The translations under genes and the position numbers were made by a program. This document shows positions 1-10,269 of a stretch of 64,000 bases of DNA, piece after piece; position 1 is the first letter of the stretch; each line of letters begins with the position of its first letter. Where the stretch lies: contig NW_026570228.1 in NCBI RefSeq assembly GCF_019649055.1, positions 744,001-808,000 of the forward strand, in the 5' to 3' direction. The notes below the pieces were generated by a model, which searched no databases, was not told the DNA's origin, and was given only the letters and a program-made list of their open reading frames with translations. This DNA is from Paramacrobiotus metropolitanus (lineage: Eukaryota; Tardigrada; Eutardigrada; Parachela; Macrobiotidae).

Positions 1-1
1 C

Positions 2-76
2 GTCAGCCGGCTGGAGTTTGATGTTGTGACTAAACATGGTGCTTACGTACCGCGCCAGATTGAGCTATATGAATAA
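2..76 (+). CDS. possible C-terminal end of a gene entering from the left
   Basis: An open frame runs from the first bases of the window to a TAA at 74-76 and would encode about 24 residues ending VPRQIELYE. The composition looks protein-like and no stop interrupts it, but the piece is too short to identify a family and no splice acceptor lies inside the window. It could be the last exon of an upstream plus-strand gene or chance. Low confidence. Confidence 0.25.
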   Translation, partial: VSRLEFDVVTKHGAYVPRQIELYE

Positions 77-2374
77 GCGCACCTTGTACTTTAGTACCTG
101 ATTACCCTGTTGGTAAATTGTCTGATTGCTTTTGCTTTTTCAGGGAATATTATCGGGTGTATCCCGTCACCACCTGGGGTGTCCGCGTGGGATGTGAGCA
201 CGTCGGGACTGTGTTTTTGTAATGGGATCGCACGTCGGGATTATCAAGGCCTCTGCGTTACAGCCAAAGTTGTAGCGGGACATTTCGTCGATTGTTATTA
301 GCCGCTGTTTCTAACTTTTAGTAGTGTTTGTTTTATAGTCGTATTTGTACCGGCATATGTACGTGTTTAGTCGCCATATTTGCGTGGGTCACAGCACTCC
401 TTAAATCAGCACTATCCTGTGTACCTGTTAATCGTTTATTAACTGCATGTTTGATGATACTGTGTGTTGATGAAATTCCTGAATTTTAATGTTGGTTTTT
501 TGTAATACGCGACGCTTAATTTGCGGTAATTAACGTGATCATTGTGTGTTTTGATTTGATTAAATTGTGGGCCTTACTACGGTGTAATGTGTCTGTGAAT
601 TCGTCCTTTCTTCGTAACTAACAGAGAACAGTCGTGTTGGCTACGAGGGCCGCCTAAGACTAGTCCTGGAGCTCGTTTTGAGTAGAGCGTTTTTCGGTGT
701 ACTTTTCATAGACTGCAACAATTTCTTCCTAGTTCCTGGCACTTCTTATTTGTTAATAAGGATAAGAAATTCGGTAACGGAAAACAGAATCATTACAGTA
801 ATTCATAGTTACTTACGGCTGCGCCAGCTGCGGCAGTGGCTACTGCCGTAATAGCGACATTGAGTACATTTCCAGGATATGCATGAAAAAATCAGATATA
901 TCAAATCATTTAGTGGTAAAACAACTGCTGATAGAGATTACCATTTCTTAATAAACGTATCAGCTTTGTGCTATGTAGCAACATTGCAGTTACTTTGGCG
1001 GTAGACGAACGCTAATGGTAAGATACATACCATGTACTTGATTAGTCGTACAAATTTCCAAATCACGAACGCCTCTGACAGTAAGGTGATATTACCGTTT
1101 GTCCGAATGGAAAAAGGAGCAGCTTACCATACGCACAGTACAATGTAAAACGCGGTACATCAAATGCGAAATAAAAGTGCACATTCATCTGAAAAAATTT
1201 AGCTGGTTCAATCGGTATTCGGTACCAAACTTTTGTCGCGCGACAGTCGCGGCAACGATTGAAGTATAATGCGCGATCGGGGCATTGGGGTTAAGTTCCA
1301 ACAAGGTGGTTGGGATTTTTTCCTCAGCGATTGGTAGCAGATAATCGTTATCCCCTAACGTAATAACACGAAGGGACTTTAAACCAGCATTAAAAACACA
1401 ATTTGAACATATGTCTCAAGCTAATTAAAAACAATAGGTGCGCAAAAATCGTTAATTTTGAACTTTCTGAGCTATCGATCGTACGCCGTGAGGATTAACT
1501 AATTTGTGTATGGTTAACTAAACCGGAGAGAAATCAGAAAGGTACAACTGACAACGCTTATTCAAAAATGTCTAATACAGATTCCATAAGTTGAATCATA
1601 GATGACCACAGTCTTTCCAAGCATGTGTTGCGTTCCAAGCCAATGGGTAGGAAAGATTTCGAATGCACGGATAGGTGGGCTGTCGAGTTTCGACAGGTAC
1701 ATATTCGGAACACGTTTCTGTCGGTGCGGACGCAAAATATGCGCCATGCGGTTCCGGTTGCTGAAAGCTGGCAAATATGCTGTTGTTGATCAGCGCTCCG
1801 GGTGGCCAGCTGAAAAGCAAATATCGTCTATAAAATATCGTCTATAATACTATATCGTCTATTATCTGCTTCCGGACAACAAAAAATTCCAGGACACCGA
1901 ACATGGTGTCGTGATTCTAATTCTACCGCCAATGTATGTTATATTGTGGAATGGCAGCTTAATACGCACTCTTCCGCGTTTCCACGGTTCTACCTAAGGT
2001 ACCAATAGCCCGATGAACCGCTTGAGACCACAAAAGCGCTGGAGCCGCGTAGTTTTGAAGAAGCTTATAAATTTTGAGTTTTGACCAGCATCGGGAGACT
2101 GCAAACTGTACCGACTGATCACTTGGGCGATGTTGACCTTTGCGACAGCACTTATGTAGAGGTTACATGCGACCGCTAATGTGTTCAAAAAAATGCTAGT
2201 GACAACTAATATCTGGTTCGGCGCCATCGCCTTTGCAGCTGAACCATCCCCGCCGCTTCCCAATACCGGCAAGTCAGCAACTGCCGCCACATCCGGGAAA
2301 AGTGGAGGCGCGAACGATGCACGCAGTGAAAACGCGGCTCGCCGTGTCAGAAATGCAGAAAATGCAATAATCAA
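77..2374. other. non-coding stretch, no gene recognised
   Basis: I see only short chance reading frames here. Opposite-strand frames around 1560-1850 overlap each other and resemble no family. Base composition is AT-rich like the rest of the non-coding DNA. No RNA gene or clear repeat was recognised before the inverted-repeat arm begins. Confidence 0.5.
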
Positions 2375-3915
2375 CCGAAGCGTAGCAAAGGTCTTCTATG
2401 TTCAGAAATGATGGAAAATGAAAATTTAATGATGGAAAAAATCCGTCGGTCACCGCCACTAAATGCATATGTGGGCAGTGGTATTTGTTAACGAATGCAC
2501 ACATGCGCCGTGGCCGTTTATACTCACACCACATGTACCGCCAGTGTCCGTCCGTCGCTCACTGTCATCCGCTATATACAAGGCACGTGGAGCCATGACA
2601 TGACGCCATGTACACCACCGCCTACGATGATCATGGTATTTGCTTTTCGGTTACCGCCACTGGGCATAAAAAGGGAAAACGGACCCGCATATCGACCGCT
2701 TGTACTCACGGCTTGCAATAACCGTCACACCGAGGTGTCGTCTTGATTACCGAAAAATTTCTATCATTGTTATGTACACTACATTTAATGAGCATACTAA
2801 TGATAGCAGAAGTCACAAACGGAACGAAATACAAAAACGGATGTAGTAATGATGAACGGAAGTAGTCATAAACGCTGCTTGATATAATATTATGTAACGT
2901 GTGCGCTGCCCAGCAAGGACAATCAGCGGTCAGGTCTAACAGCGGTGCAGTTTCATCGAGTGGCTATATTATTCTAACGTATATTTCTGAAGCCATATCA
3001 ACGGTCACCTTATGTTCCTGACAACGAAGAAGCCACATTTTACACCCTTTATCTTAGCCACAATTTTGAAAGGCTTGCCAAACAATTCGCAAACGCATCC
3101 GCCGACTTAGAAGAGCTTCCGGCACTAAGTAAGCCCGGAAAGTTGGAAAAATTCCATCTAAGAATTTCAGAATACGGGTAAAATCCGAAAAACGTTCTTC
3201 TCAATTGTTTTCGGTGTCATACTACCTTTGGCCCCCATTGTCTAGAAGGTAATTATTTTGCACGAAAGGAATTCTTTTACAGAAATAACGTGAATGATGC
3301 AGGCCCTCATGGAAATGCAGATTTACCTTGTTTTACATACATACATTAGTTACCCAAAACATTACTGCTGTACTGCCGTATACGGTTACGTGTACGGTCC
3401 AGCCGTACGTAACAGTATAAAAATTTAATACTGCTTTCTGCCTCTAACATACATTTACCGTATTTCACTCGACTGCATTTTGAACAGTGAGGCCAGTAGC
3501 GTTGAGTGATACGGCAAGTCGGATGTTCATTACAGCTCATTGCTCATTCCAGCAGGGTGTTTGCACAACACGTCAATATCTAACGATATTGGTGATACTT
3601 TATGGGGAGACTGTTACTAGGGATGCTAATCCGTTACGAAGACAGAGGAAAATCAGGAAATTTGTAAAATAATAGCGATAAACTGAGAAATTACCTGTGA
3701 TTAGAATTACATACTCGATAATAACTGCTTAAATTTGCATTAGACAATTCGGGCAGATTGCGGCAGTAGCAATACCAAGGACAGCAGCGGCCATTTCGCC
3801 ATAGAAGCATTTTGCTATGCCACAGAGGCATAGCAAAATAGCGTACTGTCGCGCTACGGTCGCAGCTTTGCCCAAATTGTCTATTATTACTGGATGATAG
3901 TTTGCATTACATTAA
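2375..3915. repeat. left arm of a large inverted repeat
   Basis: This 1.54-kb segment is nearly identical to the reverse complement of 8552-10096. Short chance frames in it, such as 2495-2746 and 3487-3672, recur unchanged on the other strand at 9730-9981 and 8799-8984. The outer end begins with an ACCGAAGCGTAGC-like motif, and the inner end stops at 3915 within a TTGCATTACATTAAT context. It contains motifs rich in GTCCGTCCGTC and a nested hairpin at 3741-3893. No transposase-like frame is present, so this is either a non-autonomous foldback element or a palindromic duplication. Confidence 0.85.
3741..3893. repeat. nested foldback hairpin element
   Basis: The ends read TAGACAATTCGGGCA and TGCCCAAATTGTCTA, a near-perfect terminal inverted repeat. 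Centrally, GCTATGCC and GGCATAGC flank a short loop, so the whole 153-bp unit can fold on itself imperfectly. The same unit is present in the opposite arm at 8581-8730. It looks like a small MITE carried inside the larger repeat. Confidence 0.6.
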
Positions 3916-5282
3916 TCGACCGAAGCTTAGCGAAGGTCCTCCATGTTCAGCGATTATGGAAAATATGATGTCCGTCCGTCGGTCACCGCCACCAAATGCA
4001 CATATATGCGCGGTTACTTTTGTTATCAAATGCACGATTGCGCGGTCGCCGTATATACTCACACCTAATGTAACTGTTGGTGTCCGTCCGTCGGTCACCG
4101 CCACACTTGTATTTACAACCTGGAGGGACACAGAAACCTTTTGTACTAACGGCTTATGACAGCGGTTATATACTTTAGCCGCTCGATGAATTGCACTACA
4201 GGGTCTGGTACGTAAATATCGCACTGCTCGTTGATCTTGTGCGATCTAACGCGCGCGGCAAAATGCCGTTGACATTTTCCTAAAAGCTGCAGTTTCGAAA
4301 TTTGTTGTCTAAAAATCTAAAACGGCGCACCCATCGGCCGGCTTAGAAGAACGTCATTCGCATTTTGGCCCATATATCTTGCCCTTAAGGTTTTTATAAC
4401 TTGGTGGCTGTGAGTCATGACCCGTAGGATTGTTTCTCAAAAATTCTTTGCCTGCCCTCGACCTCCTTTCCTAACATGACAGTTCAGCAGGTAAAACATG
4501 ATTTTTAACATGACCTTACCGTCTGAAAACCGAAACTCCAACAAGAGTTGACAATGCGTCACCAAGACGAAAACACTAAGGAAAAATAGTCATAATGATA
4601 GAAAAATTACTTCTGGTTAAAATTAATGCTGCGAAATAGAAAATATTAATGCCAAGAAGTTACCGGGTGTGCCGGAAATTAGGGAACTCTTTGCCTGAGT
4701 GTAGAAATGTGTGTCGAATGTTACTGCCATTCAGAGTAAGTTTTCGACGAAATTTTTCGCACGTACATACACGATTCAGTAACGTTTACCGGCATACTCT
4801 ACATGGCAGTATATTCGACACACACCGTAAACATTGGCGTGAAACTGAATTTATGCGCTGAACTTCCGGTTGGTAAGTCACAGCGGTTTTCCCGCCAGTA
4901 TTGCCTACACAATGCTATGAGTCATTTTCAAAAAGTGTTTTTAAGTGCTCAAAACCAGAAATTTTTGTGCATTCACGCGAATTTTGTACTATGTATTGGG
5001 TCACTTCCCTTAAAATATTAGCCTGGTTCTAAGAACAACAAAATGTTCATTTGTCCGCGCGGTTTCACCGGTTATACCGTAGGTTTTTTTGTACTTCGTA
5101 ACATCCATTTTACTACTGCTGTTCTCTGAAGAAATAAAATACTGTAAATAGCGCTAAATACGATAATTCCAGACATAATATAATGCTCCGATACCGGCAA
5201 CAGCCTAAATGTAAGTTATTTAAAATGTACATTATTCCTCCTACGCTTCGGTTATGCAGTGCTCGCCAATAGCGAGTGCACT
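3916..5282. other. 1.37-kb segment interrupting the left arm
   Basis: The right arm (8203-10096) is continuous, but its counterpart on the left is split at 3915 and resumes near 5283 with the TTAAGTTGTCATTGAAG context. The intervening DNA begins with CGACCGAAGCTTAGCGAAGG, a diverged copy of the outer end of the repeat, and 3916-4170 resembles 2375-2750. No coding gene was recognised. Confidence 0.6.
4709..4825. repeat. short inverted-repeat element (MITE-like)
   Basis: The arms at 4709-4729 and 4804-4825 are imperfect reverse complements. The left arm contains GTGTGTCGAATGTTACTGCC and the right arm GGCAGTATATTCGACACAC. The roughly 75-bp interior is AT-rich. No target-site duplication was found by eye. 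Confidence 0.5.
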
Positions 5283-5660
5283 TTTCTAGTTAAGTTGTCA
5301 TTGAAGAAACGAAGAGAAACCGTGATATGTGTACTGTAATGGGTACAATCCCCGAGCAGGAACGCGTAGAGGAGTGTTTTTGTTTTGAACGTGGTTCTGT
5401 TTTGGGACTGTGTTTGTACTTACATTGTGCTGCTAACTGAAATGATGCGGAACGAAGTTATCATTCATGTCTGGCGCTACGCAGTTCATTGCTTAAATGT
5501 AGAAACGCGTGTCCCGCACGGAGACTGTCAAATTATAGATGAAGAAATAAACGGGTAAATTTTTACCAAAAAAATATTTTCCTCCTGCGCTTCGATCATG
5601 CAGTGCCCGCCTAAATTTAGGCGGGCACTGCACTCGCTTTAAAGCGAGTGCACTTTCCTA
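5283..5660. repeat. second portion of the left inverted-repeat arm
   Basis: This segment is the reverse complement of about 8203-8556, with scattered differences, and joins directly to the other arm sequence in the right copy. At its edges (5234-5297 and 5580-5668) it has a directly repeated block containing CCTCCTNCGCTTCG and TGCAGTGC, followed by a palindromic CTCGCTTTAAAGCGAG. It holds no gene. Confidence 0.75.
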
Positions 5661-5936
5661 ATTATTAAACTTGCAGCAGAGGCTGCTGCGTGAAGTACAA
5701 TACGGGAGCGCTGTAGCCGCTAGACGCACTTGCCCAACGTTTAGATCCGGCCGCTGTCTTCCCCTGTAGGGCATGACACTTTGCATATGTTGAACATGTA
5801 ACGGCTAACAGCGGGTATAACTTTTCCATACGCCAGACTCTGTGGGGGAGGTCGGCTAGCGGTTATAGACTTATAGTATAAGGTTTGGGGAAGGAATATT
5901 GTTAGAATTGTTTCTTTTCTTGGTTTTTTTTTGCAT

Positions 5937-6098
5937 GTACAAGCTTGTCCGGTAATTTCTGTCGTAAAGGTACAGATAGCACATATTTAGCGCGAAGTTA
6001 CCGCTATAGCGATTGCCACTACACTACGTTTGGCGAAACGCGCAAATTTGTGTATTTCGCTGTTTTGAACCGGCAGAAATTACCGGACAAGCTTGTAC
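5937..6098. mobile_element. MITE with perfect 25-bp terminal inverted repeats
   Basis: The terminal repeats at 5937-5961 and 6074-6098 are exact reverse complements over 25 bp; the outermost bases are GTACAAGCTTGTCCGG. The 162-bp element has no coding capacity. GTAC occurs at both outer ends, so a 4-bp palindromic target duplication is possible but cannot be separated from the repeat itself. It is typical of a non-autonomous DNA transposon. Confidence 0.75.
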
Positions 6099-6289
6099 TC
6101 TACTCGTGGTGAAAATAAAAATACATGGAAGTGATGGAACTGAGTTTTGGTAGTTTGATTTTTTGTTTACCAGTGGTCACTTGTTGACACTTCTATACTC
6201 TTGCTTTAACGAACCTTTTAGTACTATTTATTGAAGTTGTTGCTTTTTATGTACTGTAAGTAATCCGTGTTCGCCTAATTATTACTAAA

Positions 6290-6556
6290 TTAAACGTTTT
6301 TAGACTGTAGTGACTGTAGTCTGACCATGGACATTGGGGTTGGCAAACAGTGCCAAACACCACAGTCAGCACATGCTCTCAAAATATCCCTTTCTTGATT
6401 GATTTTATTCGGCGGAAAATTTCCGTTTTCAAAAGGAAGCTTGCATCCCTTCGGGTACCGGCGTACCGCCCCCTGGATGGTTAAAGCAAATACCACAGGC
6501 AGAATCAAGAATGCAAATTCAGCGAAGTCCCGCGGCACTGCATATATCGCAGTCAT
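6290..6556 (-). CDS. uncertain small ORF with one hydrophobic segment
   Basis: An 88-codon ATG-started frame on the minus strand encodes a hydrophobic stretch (FAFLILPVVFALTIQG, about residues 13-28). A polar tail follows, with cysteines in CADCGVWHC near residues 62-70. The membrane-like segment and cysteine pair make it better than a random frame, but I do not recognise a family and no flanking exon is obvious. It lies just outside the duplicated tRNA-like unit. Treat it as hypothetical. Confidence 0.25.
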   Translation of the reverse strand: MTAIYAVPRDFAEFAFLILPVVFALTIQGAVRRYPKGCKLPFENGNFPPNKINQERDILRACADCGVWHCLPTPMSMVRLQSLQSKNV

Positions 6557-6621
6557 GCATATCTGCGCGATGTCTGTGGTGGTGTGGCTGCCTGAGCCAG
6601 TTGCACACAGGCCATTACTAC

Positions 6622-6800
6622 TATTACCAGGGCGCTATCCACTGGAAACCGAGATACGGCTGAAAAAGGCGCCGATGGGGGAATCGAACCCCGGCTACGT
6701 CGTTAGATCCGCGTAGGCAGTACCACTGCACCACGGCGCAATACGTTGAAATCATTTGAAAGACTTTATCGCTTTACGTGAGCCGCTTCTCTCCTCACAC
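6622..6800. repeat. first copy of a 179-bp direct duplication carrying a tRNA-like gene
   Basis: The block is repeated 356 bp downstream at 6978-7156 with one difference seen (C/T at 6777 versus 7133). It starts with TATTACCAGGGCGCTATCC and ends with CTCTCCTCACAC. It contains a complete tRNA-like unit plus a GGCGCTATCCACTGG motif that resembles a reverse-complement Pol III A box. Confidence 0.9.
6668..6739 (-). tRNA. tRNA-like gene, copy 1, anticodon uncertain
   Basis: Read on the minus strand, the 72-nt unit has GCGCCG pairing with CGGCGC as acceptor stem and a GCA/TGC D-stem around a GTGGT-containing loop. An anticodon-like stem CTACG/CGTAG and a T-arm GGGG-TTCGATT-CCCC follow. The B box GGTTCGATTCC matches consensus, and a T5 run immediately after the 3' end would terminate Pol III. 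The space between the anticodon stems is 12 nt rather than 7, so no standard anticodon can be assigned. TCT or CTA can be read, depending on how the loop is drawn. It may be a true tRNA with an odd arm or a tRNA-derived element. Confidence 0.5.
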
Positions 6801-6977
6801 CCCCTTTGCAGCTTTCGCTACGTCCTCGTAGCGAGCCTAAGCGATCCTTCAAGCGGCGGCTCCGGCTCACCACATCCTCGACCGGTTGAGGTTGCTCCGT
6901 TCCTCCTTTTTTGAGGTTGGCACACGAAGTCGCACTTAGGACTCGAGAGGCTGGGTTCGAACACTGATCTGCTACCA

Positions 6978-7156
6978 TATTACCAGGGCGCTATCCACTG
7001 GAAACCGAGATACGGCTGAAAAAGGCGCCGATGGGGGAATCGAACCCCGGCTACGTCGTTAGATCCGCGTAGGCAGTACCACTGCACCACGGCGCAATAC
7101 GTTGAAATCATTTGAAAGACTTTATCGCTTTATGTGAGCCGCTTCTCTCCTCACAC
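6978..7156. repeat. second copy of the 179-bp direct duplication
   Basis: This matches 6622-6800 at an offset of exactly 356 bp. The 177 bp between the copies are not duplicated; they include a palindromic GTTCGAAC within GGGTTCGAACAC, another B-box-like motif. The near identity suggests a recent tandem duplication. Confidence 0.9.
7024..7095 (-). tRNA. tRNA-like gene, copy 2, anticodon uncertain
   Basis: The sequence is identical to the copy at 6668-6739, including the acceptor stem, B box, 12-nt anticodon-loop interval and the T5 run just downstream on the minus strand. The same ambiguity about anticodon and function applies. Confidence 0.5.
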
Positions 7157-7159
7157 TAC

Positions 7160-8202
7160 GGTCTACGGGACGCAAGAGGACTGACTGCGTAATCACCATT
7201 TATTCATTTGAGCGCGATGTTGTAATCTGGGTATTCTGCTTTCTCACAATCATGGGAAACAATCAGGGTAATCAGCTTCAGTACAAAAAATACCATTACT
7301 AATTACGAAGTACACAACTTGGGTAATAAGAGAACGAACCGTATTTTTTAACATGTTTTTAACAGCACAGGGTGAGCGGCATAGGGAAGAAAGATGTGAA
7401 ACTTTAACAAACTGGAAGTGCCGATCAGGATAACGTGTTATAGGCCTTGCTTCGTCCTGCTCCAAATCCGGAATCCGTCTTCGCTCCATTCATACGTTCA
7501 ATGCAGGACGACCCTTTGACCTCGTTATACTCAGATTCTTTCGAAGACTATTTCCTATTTATAAACTCAAGTAACAACAAGTGCGCTAAAAATTTTCGTA
7601 TAAGGTGAGCAGACACAGTGTCTGCGCTTTCACTGAATTCCTGAACTCCGTTTTGTTTGCCAAAACAGGCATTTTGAGATGGTCTCTTTGCACTTTGCTG
7701 AGTTTGTGGTATTACAAATAGTTTGATGCTTGTGTTGTTTGTTGTTGGTTGTTTCTTCCCAGCCGACCTGCAGCCAGAAGCCATCTCTAATCCTTGCGAG
7801 TGCGTTGTATGTCCACCTTCTCCCCTTAGATTGTTGTCAACTCAGCAGTAAGTACACCTGCCGCGGCCATTTCGTTATCTGCTCGCTTTAAAATTATAAT
7901 ATTTATTATACTATTACTGCAAAATAAGGTGCGTCCTGTACGAGTATGTACAAATTATAAAATTGCTCTTCCATGCCTTCATGATTGAGTTCTAAATTCG
8001 AACACCTACCTCACTGGATGCAAAACTGAAGGCAAACGAGAAGAGGCCATTAAGAGGGCGATTAGCGGGCTATATGTCGGTGGCAATGCCGATATATTGT
8101 ACACTACGTATGTACAGGCACGCACTCTGTACTTCGTAGCCATATTCCCTTGCAAGGTGGTAACTCAGTGTTTTGAAAGAATCAGTACAGGTATTACAAC
8201 TA
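7160..8202. other. non-coding stretch in the inverted-repeat spacer
   Basis: No convincing gene was recognised. Frames at 7250-7489 and 7548-7784 on the minus strand lack family resemblance and splice context. It is AT-rich spacer DNA between the tRNA-like pair and the right arm. Confidence 0.5.
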
Positions 8203-10096
8203 GGAAAGTGCACTCGCTTTAGGCGGGCACTGCATGATCGAAGCGCAAGAGGAAAATATTTTTTTGGTAAAAATTTACTCGTTCATTTCTTCATCTATAA
8301 TGTGACAGTCTCCGTGCGGGACAAGCGTTTCTACATACATTTAAGCAATAAACTGCGTAGCGCCTGAAATGAATGATAACTTCGTTCCGCATCATTTTAG
8401 TTAGCAGCACAATGTAAGTACAAACACAGTCCCAAAAGAGAACCACGTTCAAAACAAAAACACTTCCTCTACGCGTTCCTGCTCGGGGATTGTACCCATT
8501 ACAGTACACATATCACGGTTTCTCTTCGTTTCTTCAATGACAACTTAATTAATGTAATGCAAACTATCATCCAGTAATAATAGACAATTTGGGCAAAGCT
8601 GCGACCGTAGCAGTACCCGCGACAGTACGCTATTTTGCTATGCCTCTGTGGCATAGCAAAATGCTTCTATGGCGAAATGGCCGCTGCTGTCCTTGGTATT
8701 GCTACTGCCGCAATCTGCCCGAATTGTCTAATGCAAATTTAAGCAGTTATTATCGAGTATGTAATTCTAATCACAGGTAATTTCTCAGTTTATCGCTATT
8801 ATTTTACAAATTTCCTGATTTTCCTCTGTCTTCGTAACGGATTAGCATCCCTAGTAACAGTCTCCCCATAAAGTATCACCAATATCGTTAGATATTGACG
8901 TGTTGTGCAAACACCCTGCTGGAATGAGCAATGAGCTGTAATGAACATCCGACTTGCCGTATCACTCAACGCTACTGGCCTCACTGTTCAAAATGCAGTC
9001 GAGTGAAATACGGTAAATGTATGTTAGAGGCAGAAAGCAGTATTAAATTTTTATACTGTTACGTACGGCTGGACCGTACACGTAACCGTATACGGCAGTA
9101 CAGCAGTAATGTTTTGGGTAACTAATGTATGTATGTAAAACAAGGTAAATCTGCATTTCCATGAGGGCCTGCATCATTCACGTTATTTCTGTAAAGAATT
9201 CCTTTCGTGCAAAATAATTACCTTCTAGACAATGGGGCCAAAGGTAGTATGACACCGAAAACAATTGAGAAGAACGTTTTCGGATTTTACCCGTATTCTG
9301 AAATTCTTAGATGGAATTTTTCCAACTTTCCGGGCTTACTTAGTGCCGGAAGCTCTTCTAAGTCGGCGGATGCGTTTGCGAATTGTTTGGCAAGCCTTTC
9401 AAAATTGTGGCTAAGATAAAGGGTGTAAAATGTGGCTTCTTCGTTGTCAGGAACATAAGGTGACCGTTGATATGGCTTCAGAAATATACGTTAGAATAAT
9501 ATAGCCACTCGATGAAACTGCACCGCTGTTAGACCTGACCGCTGATTGTCCTTGCTGGGCAGCGCACACGTTACATAATATTATATCAAGCAGCGTTTTT
9601 ACTTCCGACTTGACTTCTGTTCATCATTACTACATCCGTTTTTGTATTTCGTTCCGTTTGTGACTTCTGCTATCATTAGTATGCTCATTAAATGTAGTGT
9701 ACATAACAATGATAGAAATTTTTCGGTAATCAAGACGACACCTCGGTGTGACGGTTATTGCAAGCCGTGAGTACAAGCGGTCGATATGCGGGTCCGTTTT
9801 CCCTTTTTATGCCCAGTGGCGGTAACCGAAAAGCAAATACCATGATCATCGTAGGCGGTGGTGTACATGGCGTCATGTCATGGCTCCACGTGCCTTGTAT
9901 ATAGCGGATGACAGTGAGCGACGGACGGACACTGGCGGTACATGTGGTGTGAGTATAAACGGCCACGGCGCATGTGTGCATTCGTTAACAAATACCACTG
10001 CCCACATATGCATTTAGTGGCGGTGACCGACGGACGGACACCACATTTTCCATCATTTCTGAACATAGAAGACCTTCGCTACGCTTCGGTCGACAA
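8203..10096. repeat. continuous right arm of the large inverted repeat
   Basis: The part 8203-8556 is the reverse complement of 5283-5660, and 8552-10096 is the reverse complement of 2375-3915. Here the two parts are contiguous, so this arm probably shows the ancestral order that was later interrupted on the left. It includes the second copy of the nested hairpin at 8581-8730. No gene is present. It ends about 170 bp before the first gene of the F-box-like family. Confidence 0.85.
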
Positions 10097-10269
10097 GCTT
10101 CGGCAATAATTCGATCATGACTACCTCGAATACTGATATGAAAATTTGAAGTGGGTTTCATTTGCAGATGATCTTTCTGGCCTCGACGCGGACAGAATTG
10201 AGTGAATGTTTTGTTGCTAACGTTGTAAACAAACTTTCTAGGATAAGCGGATGATTTTTTCAGGTCAAT

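Noticed and set aside
2495-3672. Matched ORF pairs at 2495-2746/9730-9981, 3487-3672/8799-8984 and 3346-3540/8931-9125
   Set aside because: Identity comes from the inverted repeat, not from protein conservation; no family features or codon structure.
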